Positions 56,708 to 64,000 of a stretch of DNA of 64,000 bases are shown piece after piece. How positions within the stretch are numbered: the first letter of the stretch is position 1; every line of letters begins with the position of its first letter. The DNA is taken from contig DDYB01000032.1 of NCBI GenBank assembly GCA_002347265.1, positions 263,121 through 327,120 on the forward strand. The letters are read 5' to 3'. The stretch is from Desulfobacteraceae bacterium UBA2245 (GTDB taxonomy: Bacteria > Desulfobacterota > Desulfobacteria > Desulfobacterales > UBA2245). The notes under the pieces are model-generated. The model worked only from the letters and a program-made list of their open reading frames with translations. It ran no database searches and was not told where the DNA came from. A program made the position numbers and the translations under genes.

Positions 56708-57832
56708 ATGATCAACGGCGTATTGACGGATTTCACGGTGCTGGATATTTCCCGGCTTCTGCCCGGAGCGCTGTGCGCCGGAATGCTGGCCGACCATGGC
56801 GCCCGGGTCATTTGCGTTGAAGACCGCTTGTTTGAAAAACGCTCCTTTCTGCCCGTGGCCCAGCTCAGCCGCAACAAGGCCCATATGTCGCTGAGTTTAG
56901 GAAGCGAAAAAGGCCGTGCCGTATTTCTTGAAATGGTCAAAACCGCCGATGTGGTGATCTGCGGATTCAGGCCCGCAACTGCCAGACGCCTGAACCTGGA
57001 ATACGAAACCCTGAAGACCGTCCATCCCGGACTGATTCATTGTTCGATCACCGGCTACGGACTGAGCGGATCTTTTTGCGACCAGCCCGGCCACGACATC
57101 AATTTCATGGCCCAGAGCGGGGTGCTGGACCTGATGCAGCGCGATGATTTCAGGATTCCCGGCATCGCCCTGGCCGCTCAGACCGGCGCCTTGAACGCTT
57201 TTTCCGGAATTCTGCTGGCCCTGCTCTGTCGGAAGAAAACCGGCATGGGTCAGCAGGTGGAAATCGCCCTGACCGATTCCCTGGCCGCGCTTCTGCCGCT
57301 GTCCGACGGATGGCCCGATGCTCTGGGACCTGCGCCTCTGACCGCAAAGGGAATAGCTTCGCCCGCTTTTGCCTGTTATTATATTTACCGGGCCGCGGAC
57401 GGAAGGCACCTGGCCCTGGCCGCCATAGAAAGGGCGTTCTGGGAAAAGGTCTGCCATTATTTCAAGGTTCCGGAGTATATCGATCTTCAGTTTGATTCCA
57501 AATCCCGGCGGGAGCTGATCGATTTTTTGGCGGCGCGCTTTGGCGAAAAGCCCAGCGCCCACTGGCTGGAGGTCTTTGAATCCCTGCATGTATGCCTCAG
57601 CCGGGTTTCAAGCCCTGCCGAGGTTTTGTCCGGGGATTACTTCAAAGAGCGGGACCTTGCAGGGGAAATCAACGGGCGGCTGGTATTGCGCTCCGCGATT
57701 CGACTCAGCGAAACGCCGGCAGGACTGCGCACGCATTCTTCGGAATTCGGCAAGGACACGCATGAAATCCTGTCGGCGCTGGGCTACGGCCCGGAACAGA
57801 TACGGCAACTGGAACAGGAGAAGGTGATTTGA
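56708..57832 (+). CDS. class III CoA-transferase (CaiB/BaiF family)
   Basis: 374 residues. The N-terminus INGVLTDFTVLDISRLLPGALCAGMLADHGARVICVE is the usual CaiB opening, and a GHDINFMAQSG block holds the conserved Asp (the catalytic Asp of the family is expected in this GHDxNYxA motif). It moves CoA between acyl groups or racemises 2-methylacyl-CoA; the substrate is not clear. CAGGA precedes 56708, which is chosen over 56690. The stop overlaps the next gene's TTG start. Confidence 0.85.
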   Translation: MINGVLTDFTVLDISRLLPGALCAGMLADHGARVICVEDRLFEKRSFLPVAQLSRNKAHMSLSLGSEKGRAVFLEMVKTADVVICGFRPATARRLNLEYETLKTVHPGLIHCSITGYGLSGSFCDQPGHDINFMAQSGVLDLMQRDDFRIPGIALAAQTGALNAFSGILLALLCRKKTGMGQQVEIALTDSLAALLPLSDGWPDALGPAPLTAKGIASPAFACYYIYRAADGRHLALAAIERAFWEKVCHYFKVPEYIDLQFDSKSRRELIDFLAARFGEKPSAHWLEVFESLHVCLSRVSSPAEVLSGDYFKERDLAGEINGRLVLRSAIRLSETPAGLRTHSSEFGKDTHEILSALGYGPEQIRQLEQEKVI

Positions 57833-58743
57833 AGGATTCAGGAAAGTGCGCAATCGAACCGGTCGCTTACATTCCGCTGATCAGCGGGAAATACACCGCC
57901 AAAGGGTATGCGGCTTACCAGTGGGTGAAAAATGCCGGTCCGCCGGCCTGGAAGCCCATGATCAGGCCCCTTGCACGCACCCGCCTTGCCCTGGCGGCCT
58001 CGGGCGGGATTTACGCCGTTGGCCAGACGGCATTTCACTACAAGGACGACACATCGTTTCGCGCTATTCCGGTCGATGTCCCGCCAGCGGATCTTCGCGT
58101 CACCCATTTTGCCTTTGATCTGACCGAGTCCCGAAAAGATCCCAACATCGTTTTTCCCCTGGCCGCCTTGAAACGCCTGGTTCAAAAGGGCATGATCGGC
58201 GCTCTGACCGATCATGCCTTTACATTCATGGGCGGAATTTACTCGGCCAGAAAGGTTTCCGAGGAACTGGCGCCGGCTCTGGCCGAAAGTCTTATGGCAG
58301 ACCGGGCCGAAGCGGCCCTGCTCGTTCCGGTCTGCCCGGTCTGCCATCAGGCTGCGGCCATTGTGGCCCGTCATCTCGAGCAAAAGGGCATCAGCACCCT
58401 GTGTCTGAGCAGCGCCCTGGATATCACCCGATCGGTCAATCCGCCAAGAATCGCTTTTCTGGATTATCCCATCGGCTATATCTGCGGGAAGCCCGGTGAT
58501 CCCGAACTTCAGGAAGCCATTGTCCGGGAGGCGCTTCTGGCTTTCGATACGCTTCAAACCCCCGGTGAGGTGAAGAGGCTTCCCTTTTGCTGGAGTTCGG
58601 ACGAGACCTGGAAATCCGAGCCCATCCGGCGTCAGGATGTGCGAAAGCCCCGGGTGGCTTTCGCACAGTACCAGAACGAGGAAGACCGCAAAATGGCCGA
58701 AAAGCGGCAGGGGCTGCTTCCTGCGGCCGCTCTGAAATCCTGA
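57829..58743 (+). CDS. GrdB/PrdB-like reductase component with Cys in place of selenocysteine
   Basis: 304 residues. It belongs to the glycine/sarcosine/betaine/D-proline reductase B-like family (SFRAIPVDVPPADLRVTHFAFD, then GALTDHAFTFMGGIY). The redox motif is PVCPVCHQAA: C169 (codon TGC 58333-58335) stands where homologues often carry selenocysteine, and C172 is the second Cys. It probably reduces or cleaves a C-N or C-S bond with a thiol partner. The TTG start at 57829 is supported by GGAGAAGG upstream and a four-base overlap with the CaiB gene. The true substrate is unknown. Confidence 0.75.
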   Translation: MKDSGKCAIEPVAYIPLISGKYTAKGYAAYQWVKNAGPPAWKPMIRPLARTRLALAASGGIYAVGQTAFHYKDDTSFRAIPVDVPPADLRVTHFAFDLTESRKDPNIVFPLAALKRLVQKGMIGALTDHAFTFMGGIYSARKVSEELAPALAESLMADRAEAALLVPVCPVCHQAAAIVARHLEQKGISTLCLSSALDITRSVNPPRIAFLDYPIGYICGKPGDPELQEAIVREALLAFDTLQTPGEVKRLPFCWSSDETWKSEPIRRQDVRKPRVAFAQYQNEEDRKMAEKRQGLLPAAALKS

Positions 58744-58768
58744 CAGGAGCCATCAGAAAGGCGCCCGA

Positions 58769-59521
58769 ATGAATAAAATCGAAATTTACCGGAACTTTCT
58801 CAAGGACAGCATCCGCAAGGCGATTGATTTCCGCACCACGGATCAAAGCAAGGGCCTGCCGGCGCCGCCGATCGAAAAGCCCTTTGATCCGGATGCCCTG
58901 CGGATCAAGCTGCCGCGCCCCGATCAATGGATGCCGCACATCGATCAGACGGATCTGGTATCGGCGATGTCCGGCAGAAGGAGCCGCAGAAAATTCCGAT
59001 CCGCGGGCCTGAGCATGGAAGAACTGGCTTTTCTGCTCTGGGCCACGCAGGGAATCCGGCAGCCTGCGCGCGCGCATTTCGCCTACCGGATCGTGCCGTC
59101 CGCAGGGGCCCGCCACAGCTTTGAGACCTACCTGTTCGCGATGCGCGTCGACGGCCTTGCGCAGGGGCTTTACCGTTATCTGCCGATTGAAAACGAGCTG
59201 CTGTGGATCAACGAAGTGGAGGATATGGAAAAGCGCCTTTCCCGAGCCTGTCTTGGACAGGATTTTGTTTCAAAAGGAGCGGCCACATTTGTCTGGGCCG
59301 CCGTCCCCTATCGCATGGAATGGAGATACGATCTGGCGGCGCACCGGGTGATCCTGATCGATGCGGGGCATGTATGTCAGAATCTTTATCTGGCGTGTGA
59401 AGCCATTCATGCAGGCGCCTGCGCTGTCGGCGCCTACGACCAGGAACAGCTCGACGAACTGCTTCAGATCGACGGCGCCGACGAGTTTGCCGTGTATCTG
59501 GCGCCGGTTGGAAAAATCTGA
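58769..59521 (+). CDS. SagB-type nitroreductase-family protein
   Basis: 250 residues. MSGRRSRRKFRSAGLSMEELAFLLWATQGI is the FMN-binding opening of the nitroreductase superfamily. YRIVPSAGARHSFETYLFA and HRVILIDAGHVCQNLYLACEAIHAGACAVGAYD complete the SagB-like core. It would use FMN and NAD(P)H or a ferredoxin-type donor. It follows the GrdB-like gene by 25 bases and could supply electrons to it, as inference. Confidence 0.85.
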   Translation: MNKIEIYRNFLKDSIRKAIDFRTTDQSKGLPAPPIEKPFDPDALRIKLPRPDQWMPHIDQTDLVSAMSGRRSRRKFRSAGLSMEELAFLLWATQGIRQPARAHFAYRIVPSAGARHSFETYLFAMRVDGLAQGLYRYLPIENELLWINEVEDMEKRLSRACLGQDFVSKGAATFVWAAVPYRMEWRYDLAAHRVILIDAGHVCQNLYLACEAIHAGACAVGAYDQEQLDELLQIDGADEFAVYLAPVGKI

Positions 59522-59640
59522 CCACCGGTCCGTGATTTTCCATCCTTCGTCTCATCAGCAGAAACCAGCCGGAAGCGTAAATTCGAAAATACCGTCATGT
59601 TGCTTGCAATATATCCTGACCAGATTTAAAAGAGTATTCC

Positions 59641-61962
59641 ATGGAACGAAAGAAAAAGCGCATCAATAAAAAGAGTGCATTCAAGCGCGTTGCAGTGGTT
59701 GCCGCTGCGGGGCTGGGAATCGCCGCCATGCTGCTGGCAATCTATATGTGGCATCTTTTCACCATGATCGACAACCGGTTTGCCGCCCGGCGCTGGAGCT
59801 TGCCTTCCAGCGTTTATTCGGACGCCATGCTGCTTTATCCCGGCCAGGCGCTGAACACGAACCTGTTTTTCGAAAAACTCAGGGATCTGGAATACCGGGA
59901 GGTGTCGGGTCAACCCCAGCGCAAAGGCGAACTCCGCAGATCCGGCGCTTTCTGGGATGTGTATCTTCACGATCTGGTCATGCCTGCAAAACAGCGGGAG
60001 GGGTTCCGGGTCAGAATCAGTTTTCAAAAAAACCGGATTGAATCCATCGTTCGAATGGACAGTCTGCAGCAACTGCCCATTCTGGAGCTTGAACCCGAAC
60101 CGATCATGCTGCTGTTCGGCGGCAATCGGGAACAGCGGCAGCTCGTCTCGATCGATCAGGTTCCGGACACGCTGAAATACGCCGTACTTGCGGCCGAAGA
60201 CGCCGGTTTTTATAACCATTTCGGCGTTGATCCCCTGGGGATTTTAAGGGCGCTTTATAAAAACATCCGTTACGGAGAGATCCGCCAGGGAGGTTCCACC
60301 CTGACCCAGCAGCTTGCGAAAAATTATTTTCTGACGCCGGAACGCACACTGCGTCGAAAGTTCAAGGAACTTTTCATATCACTGACCCTGGAAACCATGT
60401 TTGACAAAAACGAAATTCTGGAGCTTTACCTGAACGAGATCTATCTGGGCCAGAAAGGATCGATCTCGGTCTGCGGCGTGGGCGAGGCCTCGGTTTTTTA
60501 TTTCGCGAAACCGGTCGAACAGCTTTCGCTGGTTGAGGCGGCCACCCTTGCCGGCCTGATCAAAGGCCCCAACCGGTATTCTCCCTATGCGGACCCGGCG
60601 CGATGCAAAGAGCGCCGCAACGCCGTTTTGCAGGAGATGCGCCGGAACGGATGGATTACACAAGACGAACAGAATGATGCCCTGACATCCCCGGTCAAAT
60701 CCGCCGGCTACAAGACCTACGGGAAAAAAGCCCCCTATTTTATCGACTATCTCTGCGAGCAGCTTCCGGAGTTATATTCGCCGGAGGATCTCTCATCTCT
60801 GGGACTTTCCATCTACACCACTCTGGATACCCAGGTGCAGGCAGCAGCGGAAAGCGCCTTGGAAAAGGGGCTTGCCCGGCTGGAAAAAAGCTACCCCGCC
60901 CTGAAACGAAAGCAGGCCGATCAGCAATTACAGGGCGCCGTGATCGTCATGCAGCCTAAAACAGGCTATATTCTGGCCATGGACGGCGGACGCGATTACG
61001 CGATCAGCCAGTTCAACAGAATCACTCAGGCAATACGGCAGCCGGGAAGCGCCTTCAAACCCTTCGTCTATCTTTCCGCCCTGGACCGGTTCAGCCCTTC
61101 GTCTCTGTTTTCCAACGAACCGAAAACATACCAGATCAACGGAAAGCCGTGGCGGCCCCGGAACACGCACGCTCCAGCCGAGCACGGCCTTCGAATGAGA
61201 ACGGCCTTGGCAAAGTCCGACAACCTGGCCGCCGTGGATCTGGCCATGAAAGTGGGGCTCAAAAACATTGTGGATACGGCCGGAACCTTCGGGTTTTCCA
61301 CCCCGATGTCGCCCCAGCCTTCTCTGGCGCTCGGCGCTTTTGAGGTGATTCCTCTGGAACTGGCCCGGGCGTACTGCACATTTGCCGCCGAGGGCGTACA
61401 ACCCCTTTGCCTGTCCATGAAAACGGTGACGGACGAGACCGGCAAGTTTCTGGAGCAGCGGCATATGCGGATTGAAAGGATCATTTCTCCGGAAAAAGCC
61501 TATATCATGAATTCTCTTTTGCGGAGCGTGGTGACGGAGGGGACCGCATCCTCACTGGCCCTCAGGGGCATTGATTTTCCGGCGGCAGGCAAAACAGGCA
61601 CCACGAATGATTACCGGGATGCCTGGTTTGTCGGCTATACGCCGGATATTCTCGCCCTGGTTTGGGTCGGTTTCGACAACGGTGATTCGATCCATGCCGA
61701 AGGCGCTGTCGCCGCCCTTCCGATATGGGCGGAACTGATGCGGCAGCTGCCACAGTATGCGTCGGAGAACTGGTTCCGGCAGCCGCCGGACGTGATCTCC
61801 CGAGTCATCTGCGCTCAGAGCGGCGCGCTGGCCGTTAAGGGCGTCTGCCCCGAACCGATAGAAGAAGTTTTTTTGTCAACGAATGCGCCCGTTGATCCAT
61901 GTGAGCTGCACAAGGCGGGAATTCTGGATCGGATTCTTAAAGGAATAGGTTATGACAGATAA
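59641..61962 (+). CDS. bifunctional penicillin-binding protein 1B-like
   Basis: 773 residues. One N-terminal membrane anchor and a UB2H-like region (about 65-155, RWSLPSSVYSDAMLLYPGQAL) precede the GT51 glycosyltransferase with E186 in AAEDAGFYNHFGVDP and QGGSTLTQQLAKNYF. The transpeptidase has S470-x-x-K473 in GSAFKPF, the SDN motif in AKSDNLAA and K651-T-G-T. It polymerises and cross-links peptidoglycan. The UB2H region suggests MrcB rather than MrcA. The next gene overlaps by 11 bases. Confidence 0.93.
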   Translation: MERKKKRINKKSAFKRVAVVAAAGLGIAAMLLAIYMWHLFTMIDNRFAARRWSLPSSVYSDAMLLYPGQALNTNLFFEKLRDLEYREVSGQPQRKGELRRSGAFWDVYLHDLVMPAKQREGFRVRISFQKNRIESIVRMDSLQQLPILELEPEPIMLLFGGNREQRQLVSIDQVPDTLKYAVLAAEDAGFYNHFGVDPLGILRALYKNIRYGEIRQGGSTLTQQLAKNYFLTPERTLRRKFKELFISLTLETMFDKNEILELYLNEIYLGQKGSISVCGVGEASVFYFAKPVEQLSLVEAATLAGLIKGPNRYSPYADPARCKERRNAVLQEMRRNGWITQDEQNDALTSPVKSAGYKTYGKKAPYFIDYLCEQLPELYSPEDLSSLGLSIYTTLDTQVQAAAESALEKGLARLEKSYPALKRKQADQQLQGAVIVMQPKTGYILAMDGGRDYAISQFNRITQAIRQPGSAFKPFVYLSALDRFSPSSLFSNEPKTYQINGKPWRPRNTHAPAEHGLRMRTALAKSDNLAAVDLAMKVGLKNIVDTAGTFGFSTPMSPQPSLALGAFEVIPLELARAYCTFAAEGVQPLCLSMKTVTDETGKFLEQRHMRIERIISPEKAYIMNSLLRSVVTEGTASSLALRGIDFPAAGKTGTTNDYRDAWFVGYTPDILALVWVGFDNGDSIHAEGAVAALPIWAELMRQLPQYASENWFRQPPDVISRVICAQSGALAVKGVCPEPIEEVFLSTNAPVDPCELHKAGILDRILKGIGYDR

Positions 61963-62491
61963 AAAACGGGTATGGCTGCTGACATTCTTTCTTTTGATCG
62001 CCATCGCCGCATCGGGATGTGCGCGGGTAATGATCGATCCATATGCAAGACCGCTGGAAAAGACGCCTCCGAAAGCGAAGACCGAGCCGGCTGAAGCAAC
62101 GGTAAAAAAAACGCCATCCATTGAGGAGAGCCATAAGCCTGTGGTTGAAAAAGCGCCGGAGAAGATGTTTCCGATAGAGGAAGAAACACTTCCGGTTCCG
62201 AAACCGGCAAAACCCGATCCCAGAGCGTTGGCGTCCCTGGAATTGACGGAGCAGGGCCGGATGCTTCTTGAACAGGGCAGAGTGGATGAAGCAATGACTG
62301 TTTTCGAAAGTGCCGTGAATCTTTCCCCCGAAAACGGACGGAATTATTACTATCTTGCCGAGGCGTGGCTTGTTAAGGGCGACCTTCGCCAGGCCCGGGA
62401 ATGGAATCGTCTGGCCGAACTCTATCTGCAGGGCGATCCGGACTGGGCAAAAAGGGTGAGCAGTCAGAAAGTCAAGATCAACGGGGACTAA
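61952..62491 (+). CDS. TPR lipoprotein linked to the PBP1B-like gene
   Basis: 179 residues. The lipoprotein signal ASGCA has the lipidated Cys at about 23. A Pro/Lys/Glu-rich linker (about 30-90) is followed by two TPR units (ALASLELTEQGRMLLEQGRVDEAMTVFESAVNL and YYLAEAWLVKGDLRQAREWNRLAELYL). By overlap with the PBP gene it could be an outer-membrane activator like LpoB, but the TPR fold is different, so this is inference. Confidence 0.75.
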   Translation: MTDKKRVWLLTFFLLIAIAASGCARVMIDPYARPLEKTPPKAKTEPAEATVKKTPSIEESHKPVVEKAPEKMFPIEEETLPVPKPAKPDPRALASLELTEQGRMLLEQGRVDEAMTVFESAVNLSPENGRNYYYLAEAWLVKGDLRQAREWNRLAELYLQGDPDWAKRVSSQKVKINGD

Positions 62492-62611
62492 CCAGGCTGG
62501 AATGATGCTCGGCCCTGACAAATTCCGGGCAATGTCTTCTTTTGGACCGGATACTGTCGGAAGACGCGCATGTCTTCAGAAGATGAGCCATCAGCCGTCG
62601 CATTCCGGTCC

Positions 62612-62640
62612 GCGGCCGCCGGCGTTTTTCCGGCGGCCGC
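62612..62640. terminator. GC-rich hairpin between convergent genes
   Basis: GCGGCCGCCGG (62612-62622) pairs perfectly with CCGGCGGCCGC (62630-62640) with a seven-base T-rich loop. It sits between the lipoprotein gene (+) and uspA (-), a fitting place for a bidirectional block, although no T-run follows on either side. Confidence 0.5.
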
Positions 62641-62680
62641 AAGGAAAGCGGCGTATTCCAAATGATGAACCGGCTTGCGT

Positions 62681-63160
62681 TCAGGGCATAGGTGGAACAT
62701 CGGCTTTGAGCAGAGGAACTCTGGGCTCAAGCACCCTGAAGAGCAGCACCGGAACCGTGGCATGCGTGACGACCTTTTCGGCGGTGCTTCCCAGGGTCCA
62801 TGCCACCTCTCCCTTTCCGTGGGTTGCCATGGCAATGAGGTCCATCTTCTTTTCATCGGCAAAGGCGACGATTTCCCGCGCCGGCAGGCCCTTCAAACAC
62901 TGGACTTCAAAGGGCACACCCTTTGCTTGAAACTGTTTGCCGACTTCTCCCAGGTAGCCGGCGCACTGAGCGATTTCAGAAGCCTCGGCTTTTTCCTCCA
63001 GTTTGGGCGGCATCTGCGCCGCGATCGCGGTGACAGGCGCGTAAAAGACGTGCAGCAGAACGACCTTGGCATTGCTGGTTTTGGCGAATTCAATGACTTT
63101 CGGCAAAATCTTTTCCGCCATTTTGGAGCCATCCAGTGGTACAAGAATCTTGTTGAACAT
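62681..63160 (-). CDS. universal stress protein UspA family
   Basis: 159 residues. KILVPLDGSKMAEKILPKVIEFAK opens the Usp fold. The ATP-binding motif GKGEVAWTLGSTAEKVVTHATVPVLLFR (G-x-G-x-6-G-S) is intact, so it probably binds ATP. AAGGAGG lies before the ATG. It is thought to act in stress survival; there is no sequence hint of a specific target. Confidence 0.93.
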   Translation of the reverse strand: MFNKILVPLDGSKMAEKILPKVIEFAKTSNAKVVLLHVFYAPVTAIAAQMPPKLEEKAEASEIAQCAGYLGEVGKQFQAKGVPFEVQCLKGLPAREIVAFADEKKMDLIAMATHGKGEVAWTLGSTAEKVVTHATVPVLLFRVLEPRVPLLKADVPPMP

Positions 63161-63682
63161 AATGACCTCCTTTGCTGATGTTGTTGATCATGATGCACAA
63201 TTCCTGACAGCTGCTTTCCGGAAGGTTTATGGTGAAAGCCTCCGGCAAAAAAAGCGCTGATTTCAACATGCCAAGGCGCATCGAAAAATTATTGCTCAGA
63301 AATGTTCTATCCGGATGCAGAATCGCTATTGTCTGCCTGTTTGCAGGAAATCCGGAGATGGCCCAAATATTCTGTTGTTTCAGCGCTGATCCGCTTTATC
63401 AAAATTGAATGCCACCCATTGCGAAATCAGAGGCATTGAGAAATCGGTTGATTTGAATCTTTGTGTGCGGGCTTTTTTAAAATATAAAGTAAGGGAAATG
63501 AATGTGTCAATAGAACATTTTTAAAATAATAGGGCAGTTGCTTTGACCTGAGGGCTTCGTTCTGATAAATTCGAAAATATTTCAAAATCAGGTCCATGTC
63601 TACGGCCAGGAAAAGTGCACGGCTTGGAATGATTTTTATCGCCGGCTTTTGATAATTTTCAATCCGGTCGAGGAGGTTATGA
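63161..63682. promoter_or_regulatory. divergent intergenic region with promoter of the ferritin-like gene
   Basis: No gene is seen in this 522-base gap. TTGACC at 63543-63548 and TAAATT at 63566-63571, 17 bases apart, form a plausible promoter for the rightward gene, leaving a leader of about 105 bases. The middle (63450-63530) is AT-rich without a clear motif. Confidence 0.4.
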
Positions 63683-64000
63683 ATGCTCGAAACCGATCAG
63701 AGAGAGATTGTCGAATTGCTGTATCAACAGGAAATGATTCTTGGAAAGCTTTATCAGATATTTGCCGCCAAGTTCGCTGAATACGCGGATTTCTGGACCG
63801 ATCTTGCCGGAGAGGAAGCCCGGCATGCCGAGTTGATCCAAAAATTGTATCAGGCCGGAAAAAAGGATTGGGTCTCTTTCAGAGAGGGGAAAATAAGAGC
63901 GCAGAGCATTTCGACCTTCATTGAGCATGTCAAAAGCCTTGCCGTACAGGCGGAAAACGACGAAATCGATTTCAAAAGTGCGGTTGCCCATACCCTGGAT
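63683..64000 (+). CDS. ferritin-like/rubrerythrin-type protein, N-terminal part
   Basis: The frame is open from ATG 63683 to the window end, 106 residues so far. REIVELLYQQEMILGKLYQIFAAKF and LAGEEARHAELIQKLY show two helices with the E...ExxH pattern of a di-iron ferritin-like four-helix bundle. Related proteins include rubrerythrin and other ferritin-superfamily proteins of anaerobes. AGGAGG lies six bases before the ATG. It lacks the rubredoxin Cys pairs so far, but the C-terminus is outside the window. Confidence 0.8.
   Translation, partial: MLETDQREIVELLYQQEMILGKLYQIFAAKFAEYADFWTDLAGEEARHAELIQKLYQAGKKDWVSFREGKIRAQSISTFIEHVKSLAVQAENDEIDFKSAVAHTLD

Overview
This 64 kb window comes from the chromosome of a Gram-negative anaerobe, most likely a sulfate-reducing Desulfobacterota (Desulfobacteraceae/Desulfosarcinaceae-like). 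The pointers are a periplasmic two-subunit selenocysteine formate dehydrogenase, a type II secretion (T2SS) operon with GspN, outer-membrane phospholipase A, TonB machinery, and a GrdB/PrdB-like reductase. The taxonomic call is inference from gene content; no rRNA or tRNA gene was seen.

Layout. 1-5266: the end of hisD, then fdhA (one gene read through an in-frame UGA at 1075-1077), fdhB and fdhE. 5277-6101: a short dispersed repeat and a decayed ISAs1-type transposase. 6102-21829: a 15.7 kb co-oriented uptake locus. It holds a methyltransferase, two complete FecB/FecCD/FecE-type ABC importers, a CcsA-like plus ResB-like pair, a TonB-dependent receptor, a THEP1-like NTPase, a DUF364 protein, a secreted protein with about 22 Ca-binding-like repeats, and a dedicated TonB-ExbB-ExbD. 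21883-22914: pldA, convergent. 23091-29145: a cecR-ybhGFSR-like exporter operon (TetR, HlyD, double ATPase, two ABC-2 permeases) with an 18-bp palindrome in its promoter. 29308-33445: a large hybrid histidine kinase, a remnant response regulator and a CheY-like regulator. 33821-39250: EttA, a THUMP RNA methyltransferase and an SLC13-type transporter with four RCK_C-like domains. 39547-41813: an ECF sigma operon with an anti-sigma protein carrying a glycogen-binding-like domain, a related lipoprotein and a Gly-tailed secreted protein; two matching promoter motifs suggest autoregulation. 42112-44225: a HEAT-repeat membrane protein and a CPBP protease. 44306-55103: T2SS genes in the order G-H-I-J-K-L-M-N-C-D-E, without F or O. 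55379-59521: a YidD-like lipoprotein, a TPR protein, and a CaiB / GrdB-like / nitroreductase trio. 59641-64000: a PBP1B-like enzyme, a TPR lipoprotein, UspA and the start of a ferritin-like gene.

The most novel-looking element is the 6102-21829 locus. An outer-membrane receptor, its own energiser, two inner-membrane importers and several intracellular and periplasmic accessory proteins form an apparently self-contained system for a metal complex or tetrapyrrole whose identity the sequence does not reveal. The ECF regulon at 39.5-41.8 kb is the second.
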